Shown one piece after another: positions 43,987-52,576 of a stretch of 64,000 nt of DNA. The notes beneath the pieces are model-generated. The model was not told where the DNA came from, made no database searches, and saw nothing but the letters and a program-made list of their open reading frames with translations. The position numbers and the translations under genes are program-made. The stretch is taken from positions 7,865 to 71,864 of the forward strand of contig WQSK01000001.1 in the NCBI GenBank assembly GCA_009787915.1, given 5' to 3'. The DNA is from Bacillota bacterium (GTDB lineage Bacteria; Bacillota; Clostridia; Christensenellales; UBA1242). The number at the start of each line of letters is the position of its first letter. Position 1 is the stretch's first letter.

Positions 43987-44403
43987 ATGATTAACTTTAT
44001 TAAAGGCCTATTTAAAAAAGATGGAGCGTCTTTTATTGAAAAATTTGCCGAGCACGTAAACGAAGAAGAGCATTGTATAAACAAACGCGACTATGTGGCA
44101 AAGGTTGTGTCGGATATGTACCACAAAGAAAAAGTCCAGAACGCAATTGGTATGAAAGTTGTAGAGAGCGGGGAAATTGTTATCGCTAATATTAAAACCA
44201 CTCGTGGTGAAAATGGCATTGTATCTGAGTTCATTGGTGACACACTTCCACCTATAACAACGACGTCTGATGTAATAACAAAATTAAAACTCGCAACGTT
44301 TGCTTTTACGTGCGATGAATGCAAGGTCAAGACTCCTCTTGGAGAATGTAATGCAAACCGACCGCCTTTAGACAAAATTTTCCACCAAGTCGAAGAGGCT
44401 TGA
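43987..44403 (+). CDS. Hypothetical protein between uvrB and uvrA
   Basis: A 138-residue soluble protein, not recognised. It has no signal peptide or membrane segment, and two cysteine pairs (EEHC near residue 31 and CDEC near 113). It sits between two repair genes but has a separate leaderless-type promoter, so a role in repair is not implied. Confidence 0.5.
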   Translation: MINFIKGLFKKDGASFIEKFAEHVNEEEHCINKRDYVAKVVSDMYHKEKVQNAIGMKVVESGEIVIANIKTTRGENGIVSEFIGDTLPPITTTSDVITKLKLATFAFTCDECKVKTPLGECNANRPPLDKIFHQVEEA

Positions 44404-44426
44404 AATTATCGGTTTTTGTTTACATG

Positions 44427-44455
44427 TTGTGTTTTTACAGGGCGTAGGCTATAAT
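44427..44455 (+). promoter_or_regulatory. uvrA promoter
   Basis: TTGTGT (44427-44432), 17 bp, TATAAT (44450-44455), 7 nt, ATG 44463. Leaderless type. Confidence 0.65.
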
Positions 44456-44462
44456 CAAATAT

Positions 44463-47273
44463 ATGATTCAAAAGATTGTTGTTAAGGGTGCGCGCGAAAA
44501 TAATTTGAAAAACCTTGATGTCGAGATTCCGCGCGGAAAACTGGTTGTAATGACGGGTGTGTCAGGGAGCGGTAAATCGACCCTCGCGTTTGGTACTATT
44601 TTTGCGGAAGGGCAACGCCGTTTTATGGAAAGTTTGTCATCCTATGCGCGCCAGTTTTTGGGCAACAGCGGTAAACCCGCGGTTGATAGTATCGAGGGCT
44701 TAAGTCCGTGTATTGCGATTAACCAAAAAACCACAAGCCACAATCCGCGCTCTACGGTTGGAACGGTTACCGAAATTTATGATTACCTAAGATTGCTGTA
44801 TTCCCGTATCGGGGAGGCCTATTGCCCTGATTGTGGGAAAAAAATCTCGCGCCAAAGCATTGACCAAATTGTTACGGGGGCGTTTTCGGCTTTTAAAGAA
44901 AAGTTAGTTTTGATAGAGGCACCTGTTGCCCGTGGTCAAAAAGGTACGTTTCAAAAAGAATTCGAGAGTTACCGCCGTTCGGGCTACGCGCGCGTAAAGG
45001 TAGACGGTAATGTATATATGTTGGATGAGCCTATTGATTTGGACAAAAATATCCGCCACACTATTTCGGTTATTGTAGACCGTGTTAAAGTTATTGATGA
45101 CGAACGAAGCCGTATAACCGAATCGGTCGAGTCTGCGGTTCGTTTGACCGACGGTTTGGTTGTGTTCTCGCACGAGGACGATGAAAAATTGTTTAGCAAC
45201 AAACACTCTTGCGTAGATTGCGGTATCAGTATCGAGGATTTGGAACCGCGTGCTTTTAGTTTCAACAGCCCATTTGGCGCGTGCAACAATTGCACAGGGC
45301 TTGGGTTTACTTTTGAAATTGACGAGAGCATGATTATACCCGATAAGGACAAATCTTTGGCAGATGGCGCAATTGTTGCAAGTGGCTGGAACTTTGACGG
45401 CGGTAAAGTAACAGATATGACGTTCAAAGCAATCAGCAAGCACTTTAACATTAGCATGAGCACAAAAGTAAAAGACCTCCCACCAGATGTGATGCACAAA
45501 ATTCTTTATGGGTGTGACGAGAAGATAAACTATGTTTGGGATAGTCAAACCCAACACCACGAATACATGGGCAAGTACGAGGGGATAATTCCGAACCTCA
45601 AACGTCGATTCAAGGAAACCCAAAGCGAATGGATGCGCGCCGAGATTGGGAAACTTATGTTGAAAACAACTTGTCCAAAATGCAATGGGATGAGGCTACG
45701 TAGAGAGTCGCTTGCCGTACGTGTTGGCGGAGTAAACATTTCTGAACTTTGCCACAAGTCAATTAAAGACACAATTCTGTTTTTTGAAAATTTGAGTTTG
45801 TCAAAAACCCACCAAACGACCGCAGAGCGTATAATCAAAGAAGTTCGCGAACGTCTTAACTTTTTGTCGAATGTCGGTTTGCATTATCTGACGCTTGCAA
45901 GGGGTTCAGATACTTTAAGCGGTGGTGAGAGTCAGCGTATTCGTTTGGCTACACAAATCGGGAGCGGGCTTGTCGGGGTTTTGTATATTTTGGATGAACC
46001 AAGTGTTGGACTTCACCAGCACGATAATGACAAGTTGTTAAAAACCCTTAAGCGACTTCGTGATTTGGGGAACACATTGATTGTTGTCGAACACGATGAA
46101 GACACAATTAGGGAAAGTGACTTTATCGTTGATATCGGCCCTCGCGCAGGTGTGCAAGGCGGGAAACTTGTGGCTGCGGGTACGGTTGCGGAAGTTTCCG
46201 CGTGTAAAGAAAGTTTGACAGGGCAGTATCTCTGTGGAACCAGAAAAATCGAGGTACCGAAACAATACAGACCTCTGTCAGAAAAATATATTGAAATCAC
46301 AGGCGCGTCGGAGAACAACCTTAAGGGCGTTGATGTCAAGTTTCCGCTTGGTGTCTTGACCGCCGTAACGGGCGTTTCGGGGAGTGGGAAAAGTTCTTTG
46401 GTAAACAAAACTTTGTATCCTGCGCTACACAATATTTTGCATAAAGGGATTGCGAGTGTAGGCAAGCATGATATGTTGTCGGGCTTTGAGCATATTGACA
46501 AAATCATCAACATCGACCAATCCCCAATCGGGCGAACCCCGCGCAGTAACCCCGCGACATATACCGAGGTATTTGGGCCTATCCGTGATTTGTTTGCAAA
46601 CACACGCGATGCGAAAGAGAGGGGTTTTGCCCCTGGGCGGTTTAGTTTCAACGTTCGCGGAGGGCGGTGCGATAATTGTGACGGTGATGGGATTAAAAAA
46701 ATCGAGATGCACTTTCTCCCTGACGTTTTTGTTCCTTGCGAGGTTTGTTTAGGAAAACGATTCAACCGCGAAACCTTGGAGGTTCGTTACAAGGGCAAGA
46801 CTATCCACGACGTTTTGGAAATGACGGTTGATGAAGCCGTTGTATTTTTTGAACCGATACCGCAAATTTACAAAAAACTGAAAACCATAAAAGACGTTGG
46901 TCTTGGCTATGTTTGTTTGGGGCAGGCGGCAACGACACTTAGTGGTGGAGAGGCACAACGGGTGAAACTTGCGAAAGAATTGTCGAAAACAAGCACGGGA
47001 AAAACCCTGTATATTTTGGACGAGCCAACAACGGGCTTGCACAGTTACGACGTGCATAAACTTATTGGGATTATTCAACGTTTGGTTGACGCAAAAAATA
47101 CTGTCGTGGTAATAGAGCACAACCTTGATGTTATTAAGGTCTGTGACCACATCATCGACCTTGGTCCAAGCGGCGGTGATGACGGCGGTACGATTATTGC
47201 AACGGGAAATCCACGCGAGATTGCCAAGGTGAAAAACAGTTTAACTGGACAACACCTTGCAAAGATGGTGTGA
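44463..47273 (+). CDS. uvrA: Excinuclease ABC subunit A
   Basis: The DNA damage sensor of nucleotide excision repair, 936 residues, with two ABC ATPase halves: Walker A GVSGSGKSTLAFGT and GVSGSGKSSLVNKT, signatures LSGGESQRI and LSGGEAQRV, and Walker B ILDEPSVGL and ILDEPTTGL. Zinc modules are seen at CVDCG...CNNC and CDNCD...CEVC. All motifs are normal. The last 20 bases of the gene are duplicated at 48165-48184. Confidence 0.97.
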   Translation: MIQKIVVKGARENNLKNLDVEIPRGKLVVMTGVSGSGKSTLAFGTIFAEGQRRFMESLSSYARQFLGNSGKPAVDSIEGLSPCIAINQKTTSHNPRSTVGTVTEIYDYLRLLYSRIGEAYCPDCGKKISRQSIDQIVTGAFSAFKEKLVLIEAPVARGQKGTFQKEFESYRRSGYARVKVDGNVYMLDEPIDLDKNIRHTISVIVDRVKVIDDERSRITESVESAVRLTDGLVVFSHEDDEKLFSNKHSCVDCGISIEDLEPRAFSFNSPFGACNNCTGLGFTFEIDESMIIPDKDKSLADGAIVASGWNFDGGKVTDMTFKAISKHFNISMSTKVKDLPPDVMHKILYGCDEKINYVWDSQTQHHEYMGKYEGIIPNLKRRFKETQSEWMRAEIGKLMLKTTCPKCNGMRLRRESLAVRVGGVNISELCHKSIKDTILFFENLSLSKTHQTTAERIIKEVRERLNFLSNVGLHYLTLARGSDTLSGGESQRIRLATQIGSGLVGVLYILDEPSVGLHQHDNDKLLKTLKRLRDLGNTLIVVEHDEDTIRESDFIVDIGPRAGVQGGKLVAAGTVAEVSACKESLTGQYLCGTRKIEVPKQYRPLSEKYIEITGASENNLKGVDVKFPLGVLTAVTGVSGSGKSSLVNKTLYPALHNILHKGIASVGKHDMLSGFEHIDKIINIDQSPIGRTPRSNPATYTEVFGPIRDLFANTRDAKERGFAPGRFSFNVRGGRCDNCDGDGIKKIEMHFLPDVFVPCEVCLGKRFNRETLEVRYKGKTIHDVLEMTVDEAVVFFEPIPQIYKKLKTIKDVGLGYVCLGQAATTLSGGEAQRVKLAKELSKTSTGKTLYILDEPTTGLHSYDVHKLIGIIQRLVDAKNTVVVIEHNLDVIKVCDHIIDLGPSGGDDGGTIIATGNPREIAKVKNSLTGQHLAKMV
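47254..47273 (+). repeat. 20-bp direct repeat, left copy (end of uvrA)
   Basis: ACCTTGCAAAGATGGTGTGA, the last 20 bases of uvrA. Identical to 48165-48184. The pair flanks the broken PHP gene. Confidence 0.8.
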
Positions 47274-47274
47274 T

Positions 47275-48151
47275 ATGGCAATAGACTTACATGTTCATAC
47301 CAACCACAGTGACGGACTTTCGTCCGTGAAGGATACACTTATTGGTTTTGAAAACCACGCTTTTGATGTGATTTCTATTACTGACCACGACTCGATTGGT
47401 GCATATGCGGAACTGGAAAATCCCGACGTGCGAAAATTTTTTAGTGGAAAAATCTTGAATGGATGCGAAGTGACAGCGTTAGTAGGGGGGTACTGGTGCA
47501 TATACTTGCATACGGTTTGATTTGAATCTGGCAAGAAAGTACTTCAAAGATATTCCACTGAGCCCAATAGTTGGACAATACGTAACAAATAAAATCAATG
47601 AAAAGTTAGATACCCTTGGAATTTCCGAACGCATGGTCTACAGCGGTGAATCTGATTTAGGTAATGACCATGGGCTTGGAAAAGAATTTAAAAGGGTCCT
47701 CAGAAATAACAAAGATATACTGCCCCATGACTTTGATGTCGAAATGAAAGAAGCATGGTGGTCACATTTTACAAACAAAGCAAGCATTTTCTATGTGGAC
47801 TTTTCGGAAATATACCCACAATGGCGCGATGTAATTGATTCAATTCACAAATGTGGTGGAGTCGCAATCTTGGCACACCCATACGGCTATGGTCGTGAAA
47901 TGAACGCCGTAATAAAAACCTTAATTGAGCACATCGATGGCATTGAATGTTACAGGTCGAAGGGTGAGTTGACCCCTGAACAAATTGATTATCTTTTGTC
48001 AATATGTAAAGGGAAAGATTTATATATCACAGGAGGCAGTGATTGGCATGGTTCAAAAAGCGGGAAAGATGCACCCCGCATCCCAAGAAGGAATAAAACA
48101 ACAGTTCCAACAGAATTATTAAACAGGTTTAGCAGCAAGCATTTTTCTTAA
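47275..48151 (+). pseudogene. PHP-domain phosphoesterase, broken by two frameshifts
   Basis: The first frame (from ATG 47275) reads AIDLHVHTNHSDGLS, ITDHDSIGAY and GCEVTALVGG. These are PHP-domain metal motifs of the TrpH/RNase AM-like group. It leaves frame at a six-G run near 47486-47491. The expected continuation VLVHILAYG is found in a second frame, and FDLNLARKYFKDI to the end (with ILAHPYGYG, TGGSDWHG) in a third. One missing G and one missing T (near 47514) explain both shifts. It is either a pseudogene or carries two homopolymer sequence errors. Confidence 0.8.
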
Positions 48152-48164
48152 TTCGATTGCCCAA

Positions 48165-48184
48165 ACCTTGCAAAGATGGTGTGA
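48165..48184 (+). repeat. 20-bp direct repeat, right copy
   Basis: Identical to the end of uvrA. It supplies TTGCAA (48168-48173), the -35 box of the next gene. Confidence 0.8.
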
Positions 48185-48197
48185 GAAATGGTATAAT
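48168..48197 (+). promoter_or_regulatory. Promoter for gene 48203
   Basis: TTGCAA (48168-48173), 18 bp, TATAAT (48192-48197), 5 nt, ATG 48203. Confidence 0.65.
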
Positions 48198-48202
48198 TCT
48201 GT

Positions 48203-48754
48203 ATGAATATTGGTGTAGACGTAGATGGTGTTTTGACAAGGCTTGTTGAATTTGTGCGGGCGAGGACAGGACTCGAAAAATTTGAAGATTACTATGGTTT
48301 TGTTCAATCGTTTGTTGGAAACGGGTCAAACAAAGATTTTTGGGCTGGGAGCATTTGGGATTATACAAAGTTACCGCCGATTGATGGTGCGGTTAAAAAC
48401 TTGAAGAAGTTGCGACAAGACGGGCACAAGATAATCATAAATACTAACCGTTGGTTTTACGAGAGGGAAGATGAACTGGGTAACAAAATGCGTGAGGCTG
48501 TTCACAAGTGGTTTGATAAATACGAAGTGCCTTATGACGAGTTTGTCTTTGCAAAAGGGGACAAAGCGAAAGTTGTGAAAGAATATAAACTTGATATCCA
48601 TATTGATGATGCTCCGCACGAGATTCAGGTTGTTAGACCGCATATACCTGTGATTGTTTTTGACGCGGATTATAACAAAGAGTTCGCAGGCGAAAATATT
48701 ATCAGGGTCAAAAACTGGGATGAAATATACAGGGTAATAAGTTCTTGGGGTTGA
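48203..48754 (+). CDS. HAD hydrolase, 5'(3')-deoxyribonucleotidase-like
   Basis: A 183-residue HAD-fold protein with motif I DVDGVL (residues 6-11, nucleophile and acid Asp), motif II INTNR, a lysine in FAKGDKAKVV and the motif IV Asp pair in DIHIDDAPHE. This order matches the NT5C family that dephosphorylates (deoxy)ribonucleoside monophosphates. The length is normal. The leaderless-type promoter uses the right uvrA-end repeat as its -35. Confidence 0.75.
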   Translation: MNIGVDVDGVLTRLVEFVRARTGLEKFEDYYGFVQSFVGNGSNKDFWAGSIWDYTKLPPIDGAVKNLKKLRQDGHKIIINTNRWFYEREDELGNKMREAVHKWFDKYEVPYDEFVFAKGDKAKVVKEYKLDIHIDDAPHEIQVVRPHIPVIVFDADYNKEFAGENIIRVKNWDEIYRVISSWG

Positions 48755-48769
48755 GTGGGTGATTACACA

Positions 48770-49270
48770 ATGAGTGACTTTCATACAATAGAATCCGCAC
48801 GCGGTCAGTTCCCGTTGACTCTGCACCCCGACAAGCGCGAAAGTTGGGACACAGGTAAATTTCCGCGTGTAATGATAATGACACCGAGGCTGATTTTGGA
48901 AGGAACCGACGAGGGCCAGTGTGTGGAACTTGATGTTTATATGAAATCAACTTATCACGAGGATATAGTTGAGGATTATGCTTTTGACGGGTCTTTGCGG
49001 CTGCATAAGAGCGGCGAGGTCGAATACTATATTGACAGGGGTTTTAAGGGCAACGGGTTTGCTACTGAGGCAGTAGAGGGGGCGAAACTCTTTTTGGCGC
49101 AGAGGAAGATTTCCCCGTTTTTGCGTATCAAAGAAAGTAATCTTGACAGCCAGAAGGTTGCCCTGAAAACTGGTTTTTATCATGCGGAAACAATTAAAGC
49201 GGTAACACCCGAAGAAGATAAAAAGTTGTACAGGCTTGCGTTGGCGCAAAAAACCGTTGACGCATTGTGA
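48770..49270 (+). CDS. GNAT-family acetyltransferase
   Basis: A 166-residue protein with the GNAT acetyl-CoA signature: beta4 VEYYIDRGFKGNGFATEAVEGAKLFL (about residues 84-109), then IKESNLDSQKVALKTGFYH. The N-terminal 45 residues hold RLILEGT, a typical RimJ/RimL-like start. The substrate is unknown. I chose ATG 48770 (GGGTGA upstream) over GTG 48755. Its stop abuts the stop of the convergent M23 gene. Confidence 0.75.
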   Translation: MSDFHTIESARGQFPLTLHPDKRESWDTGKFPRVMIMTPRLILEGTDEGQCVELDVYMKSTYHEDIVEDYAFDGSLRLHKSGEVEYYIDRGFKGNGFATEAVEGAKLFLAQRKISPFLRIKESNLDSQKVALKTGFYHAETIKAVTPEEDKKLYRLALAQKTVDAL

Positions 49271-50254
49271 TTAAACTTTTCGCACCCATTGCCCAAGTTC
49301 TTCGTCCTTAACGACTGGGGATTTGTTAGACGACAAAAATTTACAAATCTGATAGACATCAATCCAGATTTCGCCGTTGCCGTCTTCTTGGGATTCGTCA
49401 AGGATTATTTGCATCCCAAAGTGGAGGTGCGGTTTGGCTTCTGGCATATTTGTATTTTCCTTGGAGGAATAACCTGTGCGCCCCAAAAAACCCACAATGT
49501 CGCCTGCATTAACTTTGGTTCCGATTTCAAAGTGCATAGGGTAGGGGTTGTCTTTTTTAAGATGGGCATAGTAGTAGTATCTTTTTGTGTCATCGGACCG
49601 AATTCCGACGCGCCAACCGCCATATCGATTCCAACCAAGTTCCGTGATTGTACCGCCTTCGACCGCGATGATTGGGGTACCGACACCGCCGAACAGGTCA
49701 TGCCCTAAGTGCTTGCGTTTGAAACCATATGAACGGCCTACGCCAAAGTCATCATACCCCGTGTGCCAAAAGTCTTTTGCTATGGGGTGGAAACCAATTG
49801 TGTTTCCTGTCAGAGGGTCAATTATTCCATCCAAAACCGCGTGGAAACTCTCGACGTAATATTTAAAGTATTTATTATCTGCGTACTTGTCGAGGCTCGC
49901 GGTATTACCTGCTTTGATTTCACCAACAAGTTTGTCCAAAACAGGGCCGTCGGTTTTAAAGTTGAACTTGTTACCGTTTTTTGTCGCAACGAAAGCGAGC
50001 AATTCGCACGTCCCAATGTTGTCAATTTGGTTTTCTAGGAACTTCTTATGCGCGGATTGTGCTTTTTTGATAATCTTTGACGAGGCGTTAAAATCAATCC
50101 AGCGAATGTTCGACTTTTCAATTGATTCTTGTGATTCTTCGGTGGATTGGGTTTCTTCAGTTACTTCAGCGAAGTTGCAATTTCGGTCTGTAGAAAAACC
50201 GAATAAAAAGGCCGAAGATATCAACAAGCAAAAAAGGGCGGTGAATTTTCTCAT
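49271..50254 (-). CDS. Secreted M23 (LytM-type) peptidase
   Basis: A 327-residue exported metallopeptidase of the cell wall. Residues 1-22 form a signal peptide (MRKFTALFCLLISSAFLFGF). A helical ~110-residue linker follows. The M23 domain has the zinc motifs GHDLFG and PHLHFGM with the IIAVEGGTITELGWN strand pattern between, and the first H of the YYAHLKK segment. It probably cuts peptidoglycan cross-bridges. It is transcribed away from gene 50349. Confidence 0.85.
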   Translation of the reverse strand: MRKFTALFCLLISSAFLFGFSTDRNCNFAEVTEETQSTEESQESIEKSNIRWIDFNASSKIIKKAQSAHKKFLENQIDNIGTCELLAFVATKNGNKFNFKTDGPVLDKLVGEIKAGNTASLDKYADNKYFKYYVESFHAVLDGIIDPLTGNTIGFHPIAKDFWHTGYDDFGVGRSYGFKRKHLGHDLFGGVGTPIIAVEGGTITELGWNRYGGWRVGIRSDDTKRYYYYAHLKKDNPYPMHFEIGTKVNAGDIVGFLGRTGYSSKENTNMPEAKPHLHFGMQIILDESQEDGNGEIWIDVYQICKFLSSNKSPVVKDEELGQWVRKV

Positions 50255-50298
50255 TGGATTAATATGTGCAAAAAATTGACTTTTATAACATTACCTGC

Positions 50299-50332
50299 AA
50301 AAAGCCCGACCTCTTGACAGTTGGGTTTTTTT
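50299..50332 (+). terminator. Terminator-like hairpin with a -35 box in its loop
   Basis: AAAAAGCCCGAC pairs with GTTGGGTTTTTTT across the loop CTCTTGACA. It is nearly identical to 29479-29514. No plus-strand gene ends upstream of it. Confidence 0.7.
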
Positions 50333-50342
50333 GTGTTATAAT
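50314..50342 (+). promoter_or_regulatory. Consensus promoter for gene 50349
   Basis: TTGACA (50314-50319), 17 bp, TATAAT (50337-50342), 6 nt, ATG 50349. A perfect match to the sigma-70 consensus with a leaderless start. Confidence 0.9.
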
Positions 50343-50348
50343 CATAGC

Positions 50349-50675
50349 ATGAATTTAGAAACTGGAATACAAGAAATTAAAGAGTTAGTTAAGAAATATC
50401 AGAACGGAGAAATCAGCCTCGAAGTATTTGGGCAGGAGCGCAAGGCAATAGAGAATGGACATGCCCAAAATTTGTACTCCCAGTGGCGAAAAACCGCAGA
50501 CGCAGTTACATCAAGAGTGCAAAGGCAAAATGATGAAGCCGAAAAAGAACTAATGACGAAGATTAATGGTGGTGTTTGTCCGCCAGAATATTGCGGTCAT
50601 CTGAATCCAAGCAGATTCAGTATTTGCAAAGCCCCAAGTTGCCTAAACCCAAAGTGTGTTGAACCCAAATTTTAG
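50349..50675 (+). CDS. Small helical protein with Cys-rich end
   Basis: A 108-residue protein. Residues 1-75 are charged helix (GIQEIKELVKKYQNGEISLEVF...). The last 35 residues contain CPPEYC, C and CLNPKC, a possible zinc site. The family is not recognised. The promoter fixes ATG 50349; the longer frame from 50331 would start inside the -10 region. Confidence 0.6.
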   Translation: MNLETGIQEIKELVKKYQNGEISLEVFGQERKAIENGHAQNLYSQWRKTADAVTSRVQRQNDEAEKELMTKINGGVCPPEYCGHLNPSRFSICKAPSCLNPKCVEPKF

Positions 50676-50688
50676 TGCTTAAATTAAG

Positions 50689-50765
50689 TGGTAGGGATGA
50701 GTGGACTCGAACCACCGACCACCGCCTTATCAGAGCGGTGCTCTAACCAACTGAGCTACATCCCT
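50689..50765 (-). tRNA. tRNA-Ile (GAT anticodon)
   Basis: On the minus strand the gene folds as a full cloverleaf: acceptor AGGGATG/CATCCCT, D arm GCTCAGTTGGTTAGAGC, anticodon loop CTGATAA (GAT), T arm GGTTCGAGTCC, and encoded CCA. Copy R2 of the hairpin repeat lies just upstream on the same strand. Confidence 0.95.
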
Positions 50766-50788
50766 ACGAGTGCAACGAGTAGGGATGC

Positions 50789-50813
50789 AAGGTTCTGACG
50801 TAGTCAGGTTCTT
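50789..50813 (-). repeat. AAGAACCT...AGAACCTT hairpin repeat, copy R2
   Basis: On the minus strand it reads AAG-AAC-CTGAC-TAC-GTCAG-AAC-CTT: a 5-bp stem, a symmetric AAC/AAC internal loop and a 3-bp base. It is enclosed by AGGGAT and ATCCCT, which are bases of the tRNA-Ile 5' end. It lies 24 bp upstream of tRNA-Ile. Confidence 0.7.
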
Positions 50814-50890
50814 TCAATCCCTATGAACGAGTGCAATAAACTTTTATATCATACTGTATGCGACAAGTCAAGCCTGTTGCACTAGTTGGC

Positions 50891-50920
50891 TTGATGTTTT
50901 GTGAAAGGGTGTGCTATGAT
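50891..50920 (+). promoter_or_regulatory. Promoter for NUDIX gene 50927
   Basis: TTGATG (50891-50896), 18 bp, TATGAT (50915-50920), 6 nt, ATG 50927. Leaderless type. Confidence 0.65.
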
Positions 50921-50926
50921 GGTGGC

Positions 50927-51415
50927 ATGATTATTTGCAAAGGAATACTTGGCGAGGAGAAAACGATTGAGGCGAAGGACCTTAAATTTGCGGTATCGGT
51001 TTATGCCGTTGCGATTCGTGAAAACAAGATTTTGATTTCCCCGCAATGGTGTGATAACGGATATGACTTCCCAGGCGGACATATCGATTTGGGCGAGGTC
51101 CACACAGACGCCCTTGTGCGCGAGGTCAAAGAAGAAACTGGTATGGATATAAAACCTGGTAACCCGATTGCGGTGGGTACGTCTTTTTTTGTGACGCCTA
51201 GGCGTAAAGAATGTCATCAATCGGTACAAATTTATTTTGAAGCAACTGTTGTGGGCGGGGAGATTTCGACCTCTGGCTTTGACGAAGGGGAGTCGGCATA
51301 TGCCAAGGAAGCAAAATTTGTTACTTTAAAAGAACTAAAAAAAATGAAGTGGATGAATACAAACCAAAAACCTATGACCGAGATTTTGCGGTATCTTGAA
51401 GGCAAGACAAAATGA
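50927..51415 (+). CDS. NUDIX hydrolase
   Basis: A 162-residue NUDIX protein with the box at about residues 49-71 (GHIDLGE, then REVKEETGM). The layout is the simple MutT/ADP-ribose pyrophosphatase type. It overlaps an OGG-like DNA glycosylase by ATGA, so oxidised-nucleotide cleaning is a fair guess but not shown. The promoter position supports ATG 50927 rather than the longer frame from 50858. Confidence 0.85.
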   Translation: MIICKGILGEEKTIEAKDLKFAVSVYAVAIRENKILISPQWCDNGYDFPGGHIDLGEVHTDALVREVKEETGMDIKPGNPIAVGTSFFVTPRRKECHQSVQIYFEATVVGGEISTSGFDEGESAYAKEAKFVTLKELKKMKWMNTNQKPMTEILRYLEGKTK

Positions 51416-52134
51416 TTGCAAAAATTACGGATGATAAAACCATTGTTGTTTATGACAAGAGCCAATTCGATTGGTACGCAATAAGGAACTCGGGTCAGAT
51501 TTTTGTTGACCCGCCATGTGTTGTTACCGAGGAATCCAACAAAATTGTGATTAAAGCAACTGGTAAAAAAGACAGTCGGTGGCTTTTTGATTTCTTTGAT
51601 TTAGGAACGGATTACAATGCGATAAAAAAAGACTTGGCGGGCTTTGGACTCTTGTGCGACGCGATGAAGTTTGGTTTCGGAATCAGGATTTTAAAACAAC
51701 CCTTTGTGTCTTGCGCGATTTCGTTTATAATCTCGGCGAACAACAATATAAAAAGGTTCGCCAAAACAATCGAACAAATTGATTTTGATGATTTGGAAAA
51801 ATATACGGTGGAGGACTTTGCAAGGATGGGGTGCGGATATCGTGCGCCGTATCTATATAACGCTGTGCGCCAACTTAAAAGTATGTCGTTCGAGGAACTA
51901 AAAACTTTTGACAACGCGCGATTGAGAAAAACCCTTATGAGCATATCGGGGGTTGGGCCTAAGGTCGCGGATTGTATTATGTTGTTTGCTTTTCACAGGT
52001 TGGATGTGGCACCCGTGGATACGTGGATTGCGCGCGCGAACTTGCCCCAAACAATCATGGGGCATAGGTACGCAGGGGTTGCGCAACAATACGTGTTTTA
52101 CTATTTACAACACTTAAAAAAATCGTTAAAATAA
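51412..52134 (+). CDS. OGG1-like 8-oxoguanine DNA glycosylase/lyase
   Basis: A 240-residue base-excision repair enzyme of the HhH-GPD superfamily. The helix-hairpin-helix segment MSISGVGPKVADCIMLFAF holds the catalytic lysine, and the PVDTWI segment holds the catalytic aspartate. The N-terminal ~90 residues match the OGG N-terminal domain in placement. It is coupled to the upstream NUDIX gene by ATGA. Confidence 0.85.
   Translation: MIAKITDDKTIVVYDKSQFDWYAIRNSGQIFVDPPCVVTEESNKIVIKATGKKDSRWLFDFFDLGTDYNAIKKDLAGFGLLCDAMKFGFGIRILKQPFVSCAISFIISANNNIKRFAKTIEQIDFDDLEKYTVEDFARMGCGYRAPYLYNAVRQLKSMSFEELKTFDNARLRKTLMSISGVGPKVADCIMLFAFHRLDVAPVDTWIARANLPQTIMGHRYAGVAQQYVFYYLQHLKKSLK
52104..52132 (+). promoter_or_regulatory. 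Promoter for NUDIX gene 52139
   Basis: TTTACA (52104-52109), 17 bp, TAAAAT (52127-52132), 6 nt, ATG 52139, within the end of the glycosylase gene. Confidence 0.55.
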
Positions 52135-52138
52135 AATC

Positions 52139-52576
52139 ATGCAAATAATAGTCAATGTTGTTATTGAAAAAGAGGGCAAAGTCCTTATGGTTCAAGAAAA
52201 CTGGGGCAAGTTCGTAGGGGTTTGGAATTTCCCAGCAGGACGCCTTGACGAAAACGAGGGGGTCTTTGCCGCCGCAATTCGTGAGGCAAAAGAAGAAACA
52301 GGCTATGACGTTGAGTTGACAGGTGTGTTGGATATCCAGAATTGTGTCTATCCCGACAGACACGTTATCCATATTATTTTTACCGCTAAAATTATTGGAG
52401 GGGAAATTAAGTTCGACCCCAAAGAAATCATGGATGTAAAATTTATCGAGATTAAAAAACTTTTGGGTATGGGGGATAAAGAATTGCGGTCAAGCATTTG
52501 TCGAAAGGCAACGATTCAGAGGTTGGCGGACAAAAAGGTTTTTCCACTTGAAATAGTTAGGGATTTCAAAATATGA
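52139..52576 (+). CDS. NUDIX hydrolase
   Basis: A 145-residue NUDIX protein with the box at about residues 34-56 (GRLDENE, then REAKEETGY), preceded by WNFPA. The compact size suits a MutT-like or phosphatase-type NUDIX enzyme. It is coupled to the YgjV-like gene by ATGA overlap. Substrate unknown. Confidence 0.85.
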   Translation: MQIIVNVVIEKEGKVLMVQENWGKFVGVWNFPAGRLDENEGVFAAAIREAKEETGYDVELTGVLDIQNCVYPDRHVIHIIFTAKIIGGEIKFDPKEIMDVKFIEIKKLLGMGDKELRSSICRKATIQRLADKKVFPLEIVRDFKI

